Below, in pieces: positions 34,461 to 42,588 of a stretch of DNA of 64,000 nucleotides. The notes under the pieces were generated by a model. The model was not told the origin of the DNA. It made no database searches and saw only the letters and a list, made by a program, of their open reading frames with translations. Source of the stretch: Bacteroidales bacterium. Lineage in GTDB: Bacteria > Bacteroidota > Bacteroidia > Bacteroidales > P3. The position numbers were made by a program, and so were the translations under genes. The stretch is taken from positions 16,131 to 80,130 of the forward strand of contig JAGCJW010000002.1 in NCBI GenBank assembly GCA_017647785.1, written 5' to 3'. Each line of letters opens with the position of its first letter. Positions within the stretch are counted from its first letter, which is position 1.

Positions 34461-35240
34461 TTATTTATTTTTTGCGTCGTCCCAATCTAATGCTACTGGA
34501 AATTTCTTACGGTAAGTATTTAGTTCTTCTTTATCAAGTACGGCATATACGATTTCTTCGCAATTGTCTTTTGCTCTAACCATTGTATCTCCTTGATAGT
34601 TGATTGCTATTGAAGCTCCTTTGTATGTGTAGTTTTTATGGTCTATACCACATCTATTTACACCCACTAGGTATGATTGATTTTCTATAGCTCTAGCTGG
34701 CAACATTAATTCCCAATGATTAATTCTATCATCACTCCAACTTGCTATATATATTAATATGTCGTATTCAAAACCTTCTTGTTCGTCATATTGATTTCTT
34801 GCCCAAAGAGGGAATCTTAAGTCGTAGCAAGTAAGGAGTTTGATTTTCCAACCCTTGTATTCTAAAATTAGTTCTTTGTCACCTTTGCTTACAACTTTAG
34901 GTTCTTTTGATAGGCAGAAGAGATGTTTTTTGTCATAGTATTCTACTTTATCTTTTGTGACAAAGAAATGTCTATTTACATACTTTTCTTCTTCTTTTAT
35001 AAGTATACTTGCTTCTACGGCTATATTTTTTTCTTCTGCAATCTCTTTTAAGAATCTTAGACTTTCGCCTTGCATGTCTTCTGCGTACTCTGTGTCTATA
35101 GTAAAACCTGTTGAGTACATCTCTGGGAAAATCAGAAGATCTGTATCAGGGTCTAAATTTTCTAAAGTCTGTCGATATCTTTCTATATTCTCTTTTGGTG
35201 AATTGTCTTTTGTGTCTGCTTGGTATAATGCTATTTTCAT
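34461..35240 (-). CDS. Nitrilase-family amidohydrolase (omega-amidase-like)
   Basis: This 259-aa carbon-nitrogen hydrolase keeps the Glu-Lys-Cys triad: Glu in FPEMYSTGF (~E40), Lys in YYDKKHLF (~K110) and Cys in LTCYDLRFP (~C138). The closest functional match by motif is YafV/Nit2 omega-amidase, which hydrolyses alpha-ketoglutaramate and related amides in the methionine salvage and glutamine transaminase routes. It is cytoplasmic. It follows the LRR gene after 22 bases on the same strand. Confidence 0.88.
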   Translation of the reverse strand: MKIALYQADTKDNSPKENIERYRQTLENLDPDTDLLIFPEMYSTGFTIDTEYAEDMQGESLRFLKEIAEEKNIAVEASILIKEEEKYVNRHFFVTKDKVEYYDKKHLFCLSKEPKVVSKGDKELILEYKGWKIKLLTCYDLRFPLWARNQYDEQEGFEYDILIYIASWSDDRINHWELMLPARAIENQSYLVGVNRCGIDHKNYTYKGASIAINYQGDTMVRAKDNCEEIVYAVLDKEELNTYRKKFPVALDWDDAKNK

Positions 35241-35262
35241 ATTTTTGCAATCTTCAAATTAT

Positions 35263-35778
35263 TTATCTTCCACAATTACAAGGATGATCCATTCTTATTT
35301 TTGCAGAAGGGAAAATTGATTTTATATTTTTTTGTTCTTCTTTATTCATTTGTATTGCTCTTAAATCTAGATACTTCAAGCTCCATTTGCGGAATTCTTT
35401 TGGGAATTCGTAAATAGGGTTATCCCACATTATTAAAGTATCTACATTAAGTGCTGAAAGTGATTGAGGTAGTGTTTCAATATAGTTTGATGATAAGTCA
35501 ATGTAGTGAAGGTGCACTAGCGTAGATAACGAATCAGGTATATGTTTTATTTTGTTTTTCCTTAAAATTATCTTCTTTAAATTAGAGAATTCGTAAATTT
35601 GATTTGGAATTTCTTTAAGTTGTTGTTTTGAAAGGTCAATACATTCTATACAATCCTTGTTTGCAAGTGCAGTCTCTATGTCTTTATAACATTGTGTTTG
35701 AGATTGCATTGAAACAGTGAATAGTAGGAGAGGTAATATAAAAAATGTTTTATTTGTTTTGCAGTATTTTTTTAGCAT
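35263..35778 (-). CDS. Secreted leucine-rich-repeat protein
   Basis: This 171-aa protein has an N-terminal signal peptide (FFILPLLLFTVSMQSQ). A short Cys-containing segment (CYKDIETALANKDCIECIDL) is followed by about four LRRs of the LxxLxxLxLxxNxIxxIPxSL type (residues ~48-135) and a basic tail ending in two cysteines. It overlaps the end of ribF by 29 bases in another frame. Extracytoplasmic protein binding is likely; the partner is unknown. Confidence 0.75.
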   Translation of the reverse strand: MLKKYCKTNKTFFILPLLLFTVSMQSQTQCYKDIETALANKDCIECIDLSKQQLKEIPNQIYEFSNLKKIILRKNKIKHIPDSLSTLVHLHYIDLSSNYIETLPQSLSALNVDTLIMWDNPIYEFPKEFRKWSLKYLDLRAIQMNKEEQKNIKSIFPSAKIRMDHPCNCGR

Positions 35779-36679
35779 TTTCGCAGTCTTTGTTTATAGC
35801 ATTTGTTAATTCTTCTACTGTATTGAACTTTTGTTGTTCCCTTATGTAGTCTATGAATATTATTTCTATATCACTAGAATATATTTCTTGGTTGAAATCA
35901 AATATATGAGCTTCTATACTTATGCCTTCTATGTTGAAAGTTGTTCTTTGTCCGATAAATAACACTGCTTTATGGAATTTATTTTCTATTTTGCAGATTA
36001 TGGCATATACTCCTTCTTTTGGAATAAGTTTATTACTACTTGTTTCTATATTTGCTGTTGGAAAACCTAAATTTCTTCCTATTTTATAACCATTAACAAC
36101 CTTTCCTTCAATACTATATTGATAACCTAACATTTGATTAGCATCAGCAATCTCACCTCTTTCTAAAGCCTTTCTAATTTGAGTAGAAGATATTTCCTTT
36201 TCATTATGCCAAATGCAAGCTTGAGTACGTTTTACCTTAATGTTTTTATATTCACCTTTATGCAAAATGTCATCAAACTCAGAGGAACCTTTTTTTCCAA
36301 ATCTATTATCATAGCCAAGCAATAAACTTTGAGGATTAATCTTTTCAATAACTAAGTCTAAAAACTCCGAAGCCTCAAGCATAGCAATCTCCTTTGTGAA
36401 ATGTAGAATTACCAAATAATCCACACCACTCTTAGATAAACTCTCTAAACGCTGACTTGAAGTTTGAAGAATGCTAACCTCATTTATGTTATTGGTAATA
36501 ACTTGTCTTGGGTGGCAATTAAAAGTGATAACCATAGAACAAGTATTCAAATCCTTAGCCTCTTGAATCAACTGCTCAATTAACAAAAGATGTCCCTTGT
36601 GTACGCCATCAAACATACCAATAGAAACAGCAGGTCGTTGCTCAAAACTTTTTAAATCCTCAAAACTTAATACTTTCAA
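35750..36679 (-). CDS. ribF: Bifunctional riboflavin kinase / FAD synthetase
   Basis: This ~309-aa enzyme converts riboflavin to FMN and FAD. The N-terminal nucleotidyltransferase domain carries SIGMFDGVHKGH and LLLGYDNRFGKKGS, and the C-terminal flavokinase domain carries NGYKIGRNLGFPTANIE and the YAIICKI strand. The start is set at TTG 36679 (protein then begins MKVLSFEDL), because a minus-strand -7 element (TACTTTTG, 36718-36711) lies directly upstream and any longer reading frame would run through that promoter. Flavin supply fits the neighbouring flavoprotein operon. Confidence 0.93.
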   Translation of the reverse strand: MKVLSFEDLKSFEQRPAVSIGMFDGVHKGHLLLIEQLIQEAKDLNTCSMVITFNCHPRQVITNNINEVSILQTSSQRLESLSKSGVDYLVILHFTKEIAMLEASEFLDLVIEKINPQSLLLGYDNRFGKKGSSEFDDILHKGEYKNIKVKRTQACIWHNEKEISSTQIRKALERGEIADANQMLGYQYSIEGKVVNGYKIGRNLGFPTANIETSSNKLIPKEGVYAIICKIENKFHKAVLFIGQRTTFNIEGISIEAHIFDFNQEIYSSDIEIIFIDYIREQQKFNTVEELTNAINKDCENAKKILQNK

Positions 36680-36710
36680 AATACAATAAATTATTGCTAA
36701 AATGAGTTTG

Positions 36711-36737
36711 CAAAAGTACAAAAAAACCCTATCTTTG
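36711..36737. promoter_or_regulatory. Divergent promoters: ribF and thioesterase
   Basis: Minus TACTTTTG at 36718-36711 serves ribF. Plus TATCTTTG at 36730-36737 serves the thioesterase. Each -7 element falls within the other gene's longest open frame, which argues for the shorter starts used here. Confidence 0.7.
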
Positions 36738-36749
36738 CAAAAAAAAAGA

Positions 36750-37184
36750 ATGGATATAATAAGACCAGAAAACGACAACTACAAATTTCGCTTACCAATC
36801 CAAATAAGGTTCAGCGATTTAGACGTATTAAACCACGTAAACAATAGCTACCAAGCACAATATTACGACCTTGGAAGAATAAACTACTTTGAAGCAGTAA
36901 ATGGAGGAGTGTTTGATTGGAACAAAACCATAGTTGTGATAGTAAACACCGAAAACAACTTTTTTAAACCCATACTACAAGGAGAAAAACTATATGTAGA
37001 AACAAAACTTGTTAAGTTTGGGACAAAATCCATGACAATGCACCAAAGATTAATCACGGATTCAGGAGAAATAAAAGGCACTTGCAAGACAATACTTGCA
37101 GGATTTGATGCAAAAACACAAGCCTCAGCCGAAATTCCACAAGAATTTAAAGAAAAATTCTTAAAATTTGAATCCGTAGAATAG
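36750..37184 (+). CDS. Acyl-CoA thioesterase, hotdog fold (4HBT type)
   Basis: This 144-aa single-hotdog protein has IRFSDLDVLNHVNNSYQAQYYDLGRINYFE, the 4-hydroxybenzoyl-CoA thioesterase-type active region (D near residue 24 and the N/H pair) found in YbgC/FadM-like enzymes. It hydrolyses acyl-CoAs; the substrate is unknown. An ATG at 36702 is rejected because the promoter -7 element lies between it and 36750. The ilvE gene follows with its own promoter. Confidence 0.85.
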   Translation: MDIIRPENDNYKFRLPIQIRFSDLDVLNHVNNSYQAQYYDLGRINYFEAVNGGVFDWNKTIVVIVNTENNFFKPILQGEKLYVETKLVKFGTKSMTMHQRLITDSGEIKGTCKTILAGFDAKTQASAEIPQEFKEKFLKFESVE

Positions 37185-37204
37185 GTCAATTAAAAATAAA
37201 TACC

Positions 37205-37212
37205 TACCTTTG
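37205..37212 (+). promoter_or_regulatory. -7 promoter element for ilvE
   Basis: TACCTTTG lies 29 bases before the ilvE ATG. Confidence 0.6.
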
Positions 37213-37241
37213 CCAAAAATAATTACAAAAAACATAAAGAT

Positions 37242-38255
37242 ATGCAAAACATAGATTGGAAAAACCTACCATTTGGTTACTTCAAAACAGACTACAACGT
37301 TCGTTGCTATTACAGAGATGGTAAATGGGGCGAATTAGAAGTAACAGATTCAGAAGAAATAACAATGCACATGGCAGCTACTTGTCTTCACTACGGACAA
37401 GAAGCATTTGAAGGAATGAAAGCATTTAGAGGAGTAGATGGAAAAATCCGTTTGTTCCGTCCATACGAAAACGCAAAACGTTTAATCCGTTCTGCAGAAG
37501 GCGTTATGATGGCACCAGTTCCAGAAGAATTATTCGTAAAAGCATGTATCGAAGTAGTAAAACGTAACGAAAGATTTGTTCCACCAGCAGGAAGCGGAGC
37601 ATCATTATACTTACGTCCATTATTGATAGGTACAGGAGCACAAGTTGGAGTTAAACCTGCAACAGAATACTTATTCGTAGTATTTGCTGGCCCTGTAGGA
37701 CCTTACTTCAAAGAAGGATTCAAACCAGTTCAAATCCAAATAGTAAAAGATGCAGACCGTGCAGCTCCTCTTGGAACAGGTACATTAAAAGTCGGAGGAA
37801 ACTACGCAGCATCTCTTCAATCAGGACAAAGAGCTCACGATGAAGGATTCTCAAACGTACTTTACTTAGACGCAAAAGAAAAGAAATACATCGATGAAGC
37901 AGGAGCAGCAAACTTCTTTGGAATAAAAGATAACACATACTGCACTCCAAAATCAAGTTCTATACTTCCATCAATCACAAATATGTCATTGCGTCAATTA
38001 GCAGAAGACATGGGATTGAAAGTAGAACAAAGACAAATCTCAATCGATGAATTATCTACATTTGAAGAAGTAGCAGCTTGTGGAACAGCAGCAGTTATCT
38101 CTCCAATTGGAAAAATCGTTGATAGAGAAACAGGTAAAGTTTACGATTACGGCACAGAAGCAGGTCCAGTTTGTACAAAACTTTACAAACAATTAAAAGG
38201 AATCCAAGAAGGTGAAGTAGAAGATACTCACAATTGGAACTTGGTAGTTGAATAA
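37242..38255 (+). CDS. ilvE: Branched-chain amino acid aminotransferase
   Basis: This 337-aa fold-type IV PLP enzyme exchanges amino groups between Leu, Ile or Val and 2-oxoglutarate. The Schiff-base lysine is K183 in GTLKVGGNYAAS. LHYGQEAFEGMKAFRG, LYLRPLLIGTG, the EAGAANFF glutamate and EEVAACGTAAVISPI are also present. Its length and motifs fit the longer bacterial/eukaryotic type rather than the short E. coli type. A strong terminator follows. Confidence 0.96.
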   Translation: MQNIDWKNLPFGYFKTDYNVRCYYRDGKWGELEVTDSEEITMHMAATCLHYGQEAFEGMKAFRGVDGKIRLFRPYENAKRLIRSAEGVMMAPVPEELFVKACIEVVKRNERFVPPAGSGASLYLRPLLIGTGAQVGVKPATEYLFVVFAGPVGPYFKEGFKPVQIQIVKDADRAAPLGTGTLKVGGNYAASLQSGQRAHDEGFSNVLYLDAKEKKYIDEAGAANFFGIKDNTYCTPKSSSILPSITNMSLRQLAEDMGLKVEQRQISIDELSTFEEVAACGTAAVISPIGKIVDRETGKVYDYGTEAGPVCTKLYKQLKGIQEGEVEDTHNWNLVVE

Positions 38256-38280
38256 CAACTAAAATAAAAAATATAGCAAT

Positions 38281-38319
38281 AAGCCGTTCCTTTGAAATAC
38301 ACAAACGGAACGGCTTTTT
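38281..38319 (+). terminator. Rho-independent terminator
   Basis: A 10-bp GC-containing stem (38281-38290 with 38307-38316), extended inward by a bulged stem, is followed by five T. It ends ilvE only nine bases before the next ATG. Confidence 0.85.
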
Positions 38320-38327
38320 CTTGAATT

Positions 38328-39311
38328 ATGGAAAAAATATTAGTAATTCAAACAGCCTCAATAGGCGATGTAGTACTCTTAACCTCTCTTTTAGAAAAAC
38401 TACATCATAAGTTTGAAAATGCACAAATCGACATATTAGTCAAAAAACCAAATCACCAACTCTTTATTTCACACCCTTTTGTCAATAATGTTTGGCATTG
38501 GGATAAGTCAGATAAGAAATATTTAAGATTAATGGTGCTTTGTGAATCAATCAGAAAAGAAAAATATGACGTAGTCTTTTGTGTACAAAGATTCTTTTCA
38601 TCAGGACTTATTACACTCCTTTCGGGAGCAAAAAAAAGAATAGGATTTAAGAAAAATCCACTATCAATGTTCTTTACACATAAAGTAGAACATAAAATAG
38701 AAGCTGGGATACACGAAGTAGATAGAAACATATCTTTATTGGAAGGCTATTGGTGTAATACTGCACCACGTCCACAATTATATCCTTCAAAAGAAGACTA
38801 CTCTAAGATGAGTGTATATAAACAAGGAATATATTATACACTTTCGCCAGCCTCACTATGGCAAACAAAAACACTTGAACCAGAAAAATGGCTTGAACTA
38901 ATAAATAACATACCACAAGACTCAATGTTATACTTATTAGGTTCAAATCAAGATAAAGAATTATGCAATCAACTAATCAATAAAAGCACAAACACAAACA
39001 TAATAAACCTTGCAGGAAAACTTACATTCTTGCAGTCAGCTGCATTAATAAGAGATGCAAAAATGAATTTCACTAATGATTCAGCACCATTACATCTTTG
39101 TTCTTCAGTTAATGCACCCGTAACAGCAGTATTTTGCTCAACCACAAAAGATTTTGGATTCACACCATTAAGTGATGATAGCCTTGTAGTAGAGGTTAAT
39201 CCACAACCAAAATGTAAGCCTTGTGGATTACATGGAGCAAAGAAATGTAAATACGGACACTATGAATGTGGAAGAAAAATAGATATGCAAAACCTAATAA
39301 ATAGAATATAG
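38328..39311 (+). CDS. Glycosyltransferase family 9 (heptosyltransferase-like)
   Basis: This 327-aa GT9 protein has KILVIQTASIGDVVLLTSLLEKL at the N-terminus, a ggak-RIGFKKNP segment, and a C-terminal donor-binding half with FTNDSAPLHLCSSVNAPVTAVFCSTT. A four-cysteine stretch near the C-terminus (CKPCGLHGAKKCKYGHYEC) is typical of the Bacteroidota form. GT9 enzymes add heptose to LPS inner core at the cytoplasmic face. rfaE2 at 21.8 kb would supply the donor precursor. Confidence 0.9.
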   Translation: MEKILVIQTASIGDVVLLTSLLEKLHHKFENAQIDILVKKPNHQLFISHPFVNNVWHWDKSDKKYLRLMVLCESIRKEKYDVVFCVQRFFSSGLITLLSGAKKRIGFKKNPLSMFFTHKVEHKIEAGIHEVDRNISLLEGYWCNTAPRPQLYPSKEDYSKMSVYKQGIYYTLSPASLWQTKTLEPEKWLELINNIPQDSMLYLLGSNQDKELCNQLINKSTNTNIINLAGKLTFLQSAALIRDAKMNFTNDSAPLHLCSSVNAPVTAVFCSTTKDFGFTPLSDDSLVVEVNPQPKCKPCGLHGAKKCKYGHYECGRKIDMQNLINRI

Positions 39312-39313
39312 TT

Positions 39314-41014
39314 ATGAAAAGAAAAATCCTAATCCTAACCCTTGCCCTTGTGAGCCTTACTCACTTAATGGCACAAAAACATGAATTAACTTATAAATCC
39401 TACACTAAAGATGTAGCAAAACAAGATACAAGCCTAACGATAATTTATCGTAATCAAGACGAAATATCAATCCAAGGCAATGAAGACTTAATGCAATTCA
39501 ATCCAATTCAAGGTCTTGCTCATGAAACTCTTTATATCAACTATGTAACCAAAACTCTTTACAGACAATTAGAATACCAGGATTCAGAGGTCTATCTTGC
39601 AACTAGTACTATGTCAGATAATAGTTTAGAGCCACAAGGAGAAGAAACTATTAAAGGATACAAATGTAAAAAATATCGTACTTCCATTAACTCTAATACT
39701 ATAGAATTATGGATAACAGAAGACTTAAATATGAATGCTACACCTTTTTTACAATTCTCCAATCTACCGGGAGTGTTAATAAAATTTCAACGCAATGGAA
39801 GTAGCGTAACAGAATTAAGTAGTATTAAACCATTAAACAAAAAAGCTCAAATTAACACTCAACCTCTTGCAAATGCAAAACAAGTAACATTTAGAGAATT
39901 AGACCAAATAGAAAAAGACAAAAAAGTAATCACAACAAATATCTTTTCAAAACAACGCATACATTGGGGAGATACAGTTCGTCATCAAGGCCCAATGCCA
40001 TTCGACACTACTATTCATTTTGCAGGAGGAACAATAATTCTAAAAAAGTTAAATCTACAAGCATTACCAGATCATTACCAATATTTTCTTGAACTAACAA
40101 CACAATCTTCAGGAGATGCTTATGATAGAACAGGAAGTGTATTTATAATACCAGAAGATAGTATAACATTCTATACAGCTCTTACAGAAGGTATAGACAA
40201 ATTACCATACTTTGAAAGCAAAAAAGGAAATAAATATCAAGGAATGCATATCACTAATCAATATACTCCACCTGTAGAACTAATACGCTTTTTTACACCA
40301 TTTGGAGTAGGGTACTTTAACGATATAGTAAAGCTTGACGGTCTTGAATGGGAAGATGAAGTGTATTACAAACAAGAAATAACAGAATTGTCCAAGTACT
40401 TAAAAGGCGAAGTTTTGATAGGCGTTTTTATTGGTAATTATGATGGTGGAGGACATTTAGTTTCTTTAGATTTAAAAGCTTATCCAGGGGATTTTTATGT
40501 AGAAATGAACAAAAAGGATAAAAAGTTTGTTTTCCCATTGTTTAATACATGTAACGTAATGGAAATGGCAGGACAGAATTATCCGCACTTTTTTGATACA
40601 GATAGCCTTACAGTGTATTTCTATCTTCCAGAAGGAGTGAAGAATCTTAGATTAAGATATATCTCAACAGGACATGGCGGTTGGGGTGGAGGAGATGAAT
40701 TCAATCCAAAGGAAAATGAAATATTTATAGATGGAAAGAAAATCTATTCTTTTACACCTTGGCGTGAGGATTGTGGAAGATATAGAGAATGGAATCCTGT
40801 TTCAGGAAACTTTTGGAATGGATTGTCATCTTCAGACCTTTCACGTTCAGGCTGGTGTCCTGGAACAGCAACTCAAGCCGTTTATGTAAATTTAGGAGAT
40901 TTGCCTGAAGGGGTTCATATCTTGAAAGTAGCAATACCACAGGGACAAGCGGAAGGTGGAAGCTTTAGCGCGTGGAGCGTATCAGGCGTATTGTTAGGAG
41001 AATTTGAAAATTGA
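39314..41014 (+). CDS. Secreted PNGase F-family peptide-N-glycosidase with GLPGLI-like N-terminal domain
   Basis: This 566-aa protein has a signal peptide ending LMA before Q21. Residues ~22-215 look like a GLPGLI/DUF4412-type domain (KGYKCKKYRTS, IELWITEDLN, SNLPGVLIKF). Residues ~230-566 match both PNGase F lobes. GDAYDRTGSVFI contains D271, aligning with catalytic D60 of PNGase F. GGWGGGDEF contains E462, aligning with E206. SGWCPG and the SAWSVSG strand also match. The E118 position is not clearly kept (a GNYDGGG loop replaces TETW). The enzyme should release N-glycans from glycoproteins outside the cytoplasm. It starts two bases after the GT9 gene. Confidence 0.85.
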   Translation: MKRKILILTLALVSLTHLMAQKHELTYKSYTKDVAKQDTSLTIIYRNQDEISIQGNEDLMQFNPIQGLAHETLYINYVTKTLYRQLEYQDSEVYLATSTMSDNSLEPQGEETIKGYKCKKYRTSINSNTIELWITEDLNMNATPFLQFSNLPGVLIKFQRNGSSVTELSSIKPLNKKAQINTQPLANAKQVTFRELDQIEKDKKVITTNIFSKQRIHWGDTVRHQGPMPFDTTIHFAGGTIILKKLNLQALPDHYQYFLELTTQSSGDAYDRTGSVFIIPEDSITFYTALTEGIDKLPYFESKKGNKYQGMHITNQYTPPVELIRFFTPFGVGYFNDIVKLDGLEWEDEVYYKQEITELSKYLKGEVLIGVFIGNYDGGGHLVSLDLKAYPGDFYVEMNKKDKKFVFPLFNTCNVMEMAGQNYPHFFDTDSLTVYFYLPEGVKNLRLRYISTGHGGWGGGDEFNPKENEIFIDGKKIYSFTPWREDCGRYREWNPVSGNFWNGLSSSDLSRSGWCPGTATQAVYVNLGDLPEGVHILKVAIPQGQAEGGSFSAWSVSGVLLGEFEN

Positions 41015-41050
41015 CAATAATTAATTCTTAACCCTTAAAATTTAAAGATT

Positions 41051-41425
41051 ATGACAGTAAAATTTTTTAAATGTAATCACTGTGGAAACGTAGTCGGAAA
41101 AGTGATAGACAAAGGAACTCCTCTTGTTTGTTGCGGAGAAAAAATGCAAGAACTTGTTCCTAATACTGTGGAAGCAAGTGGAGAAAAACATCTTCCTGTA
41201 GTTGAAAAGATAGATGATTGTCGTATCAAAGTAAAAGTAGGAAGTGTTCCACATCCAATGTTGGAAGAACATCACATTGCTTTCATTTATTTGGAGAATG
41301 AGAATGGAGGCGCTCGCATAAATTTAAAAGATGTTCCTGAAGCAGAGTTTTGCACTTGCAACGGAAAACCAATAGCAGTTTATGAATACTGCAATTTACA
41401 CGGATTGTGGAAAACCGAAATTTAA
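41051..41425 (+). CDS. Desulfoferrodoxin (superoxide reductase)
   Basis: This 124-aa two-iron protein reduces superoxide to peroxide without making oxygen, as in anaerobes. The N-terminal desulforedoxin centre has C8, C11, C27 and C28. The catalytic centre ligands are visible as the histidines in GEKHLP, VPHPM and EEHHIAF, and the cysteine and histidine in YCNLHGLW near the end. Electrons usually come from rubredoxin, which is not in this window. A terminator and array E follow. Confidence 0.96.
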   Translation: MTVKFFKCNHCGNVVGKVIDKGTPLVCCGEKMQELVPNTVEASGEKHLPVVEKIDDCRIKVKVGSVPHPMLEEHHIAFIYLENENGGARINLKDVPEAEFCTCNGKPIAVYEYCNLHGLWKTEI

Positions 41426-41437
41426 TTAAAAACACAT

Positions 41438-41470
41438 AAGCCCGATACGCAAAAATCGGGCTTTAATTTT
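41438..41470 (+). terminator. Rho-independent terminator
   Basis: A GC-containing 9-bp stem (AAGCCCGAT at 41438-41446 with ATCGGGCTT at 41455-41463), 8-nt loop and T-run end the superoxide reductase gene. Array E begins in its T-run. Confidence 0.85.
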
Positions 41471-41581
41471 TCTTTGTTTTTTCTGAATTTTTCTTTGTTT
41501 TTTCTGAATTTTTCTTTGTTTTTTCTGAATTTTTCTTTGTTTTTTCTGAATTTTTCTTTGTTTTATTTTTGCGACTCTTTA
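41465..41581 (+). repeat. Phased 21-bp CTTTG tandem array E
   Basis: Four perfect tandem 21-bp units (41465-41485, 41486-41506, 41507-41527, 41528-41548) are followed by a partial fifth. CTTTG starts at 41472, 41493, 41514, 41535 and 41556, and a CTTTA variant at 41577 keeps the phase. Each unit has a T5 tract and a T6 tract whose centres are 10.5 bp apart, the helical repeat, so intrinsic DNA curvature is predicted. No spacers occur, so it is not CRISPR-like. Confidence 0.9.
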
Positions 41582-41620
41582 AATGCGTTGTAATTATTTA
41601 GTAAATCCATTTTTTTTTAT

Positions 41621-41628
41621 TATATTTG
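41621..41628 (+). promoter_or_regulatory. -7 promoter element for the sugar kinase gene
   Basis: TATATTTG lies 28 bases before the ATG at 41657, downstream of array E. Confidence 0.6.
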
Positions 41629-41656
41629 CACACATTAAATAACAAATAAAACCGAT

Positions 41657-42496
41657 ATGATTTTAGTTGCAGACGGAGGTTCTTCAAAGACTGATTGGGC
41701 TTTAGTTGAGGGTAAAGGTGTTAAATCTTTGTTTTCAACAATGGGAATGAATCCTTACAATGTGTCAGAAGAAACTATGAAAAAGGAAATTGAAGAAAAT
41801 ATCATTCCTCATGTTGATATAAAGAATATTTACGAGATATATATTTACGCATCGGGCTGTTCAGCAAAGGTAATGCAAGATGTAGTGAAGTCTTGGTTTG
41901 AACCGTATTTTCCATACGCAAAAATATGTGTAGAAGGTGACTTATTAGGTGCGGCGAGAGCTACATGTGGAAGAGCGGCTGCAATAGCTGCTATTCTTGG
42001 AACAGGTTCTAATTCTTGCCTTTATGATGGTGAGAATATAATTGAAAACGTTGCTTCTCTTGGTTATGTACTTTGCGATGAAGGAGCGGGAACTAATATT
42101 GGTAAATTAATATTAAGAGATTATTTAAGAGGACGTATGCCAGAGGATATGGCAAAAAAGTTTGCCGAAATCTATAAAGGCGATGAATCATATTTCTTAA
42201 ATAAACTTTATAAAGAAGAACGACCTAATTATTATTTAGCTTCATTTGCTCGTTTTGCAATAGAAAACAAGTCAAATCCTTATTGCAAACAGGTGATAAT
42301 GCAAGCTTTTGATAGTTTTTTTAAAGAACAAATAACTTTCTACACATCTTATAATAAATACATGATAAATGTCGTTGGAAGTATAGCTTGTTTGGCAACC
42401 GAAGAGCTAAAAGAAGTTGCAGAAAAGTATGGAATGAAGATAAATAATGTTGTTAAAGCTCCTTTAAAAGCTCTTGTTGATTATCATGTGCAATAA
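41657..42496 (+). CDS. BadF/BadG-family ATPase, N-acetylglucosamine kinase-like
   Basis: This 279-aa ASKHA-fold kinase has the phosphate 1 motif VADGGSSKTDWAL, a second phosphate region ILGTGSNSCLYD, and the adenosine region near VVGSIACLA. Bacteroidota homologues of this size are annotated as N-acetylglucosamine kinases used in amino-sugar recycling. The substrate is inferred from family only. It has its own promoter downstream of array E, and purA follows with a separate promoter. Confidence 0.85.
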   Translation: MILVADGGSSKTDWALVEGKGVKSLFSTMGMNPYNVSEETMKKEIEENIIPHVDIKNIYEIYIYASGCSAKVMQDVVKSWFEPYFPYAKICVEGDLLGAARATCGRAAAIAAILGTGSNSCLYDGENIIENVASLGYVLCDEGAGTNIGKLILRDYLRGRMPEDMAKKFAEIYKGDESYFLNKLYKEERPNYYLASFARFAIENKSNPYCKQVIMQAFDSFFKEQITFYTSYNKYMINVVGSIACLATEELKEVAEKYGMKINNVVKAPLKALVDYHVQ

Positions 42497-42535
42497 AAAA
42501 TGTTTTTAATTTATAGATTAATCATTTTTTTTATG

Positions 42536-42543
42536 TACATTTG
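42536..42543 (+). promoter_or_regulatory. -7 promoter element for purA
   Basis: TACATTTG lies 45 bases before the ATG at 42589. It rules out an upstream in-frame TTG at 42541, which lies inside it. Confidence 0.6.
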
Positions 42544-42588
42544 CAGTTGATTTGTTTAATATTTTTTAAAATAAAATACATAGATATA

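Noticed and set aside
41465..41581. Array E considered as a CRISPR array
   Set aside because: The units are strictly tandem, 21 bp, low-complexity and without spacers; no cas genes are in the window.
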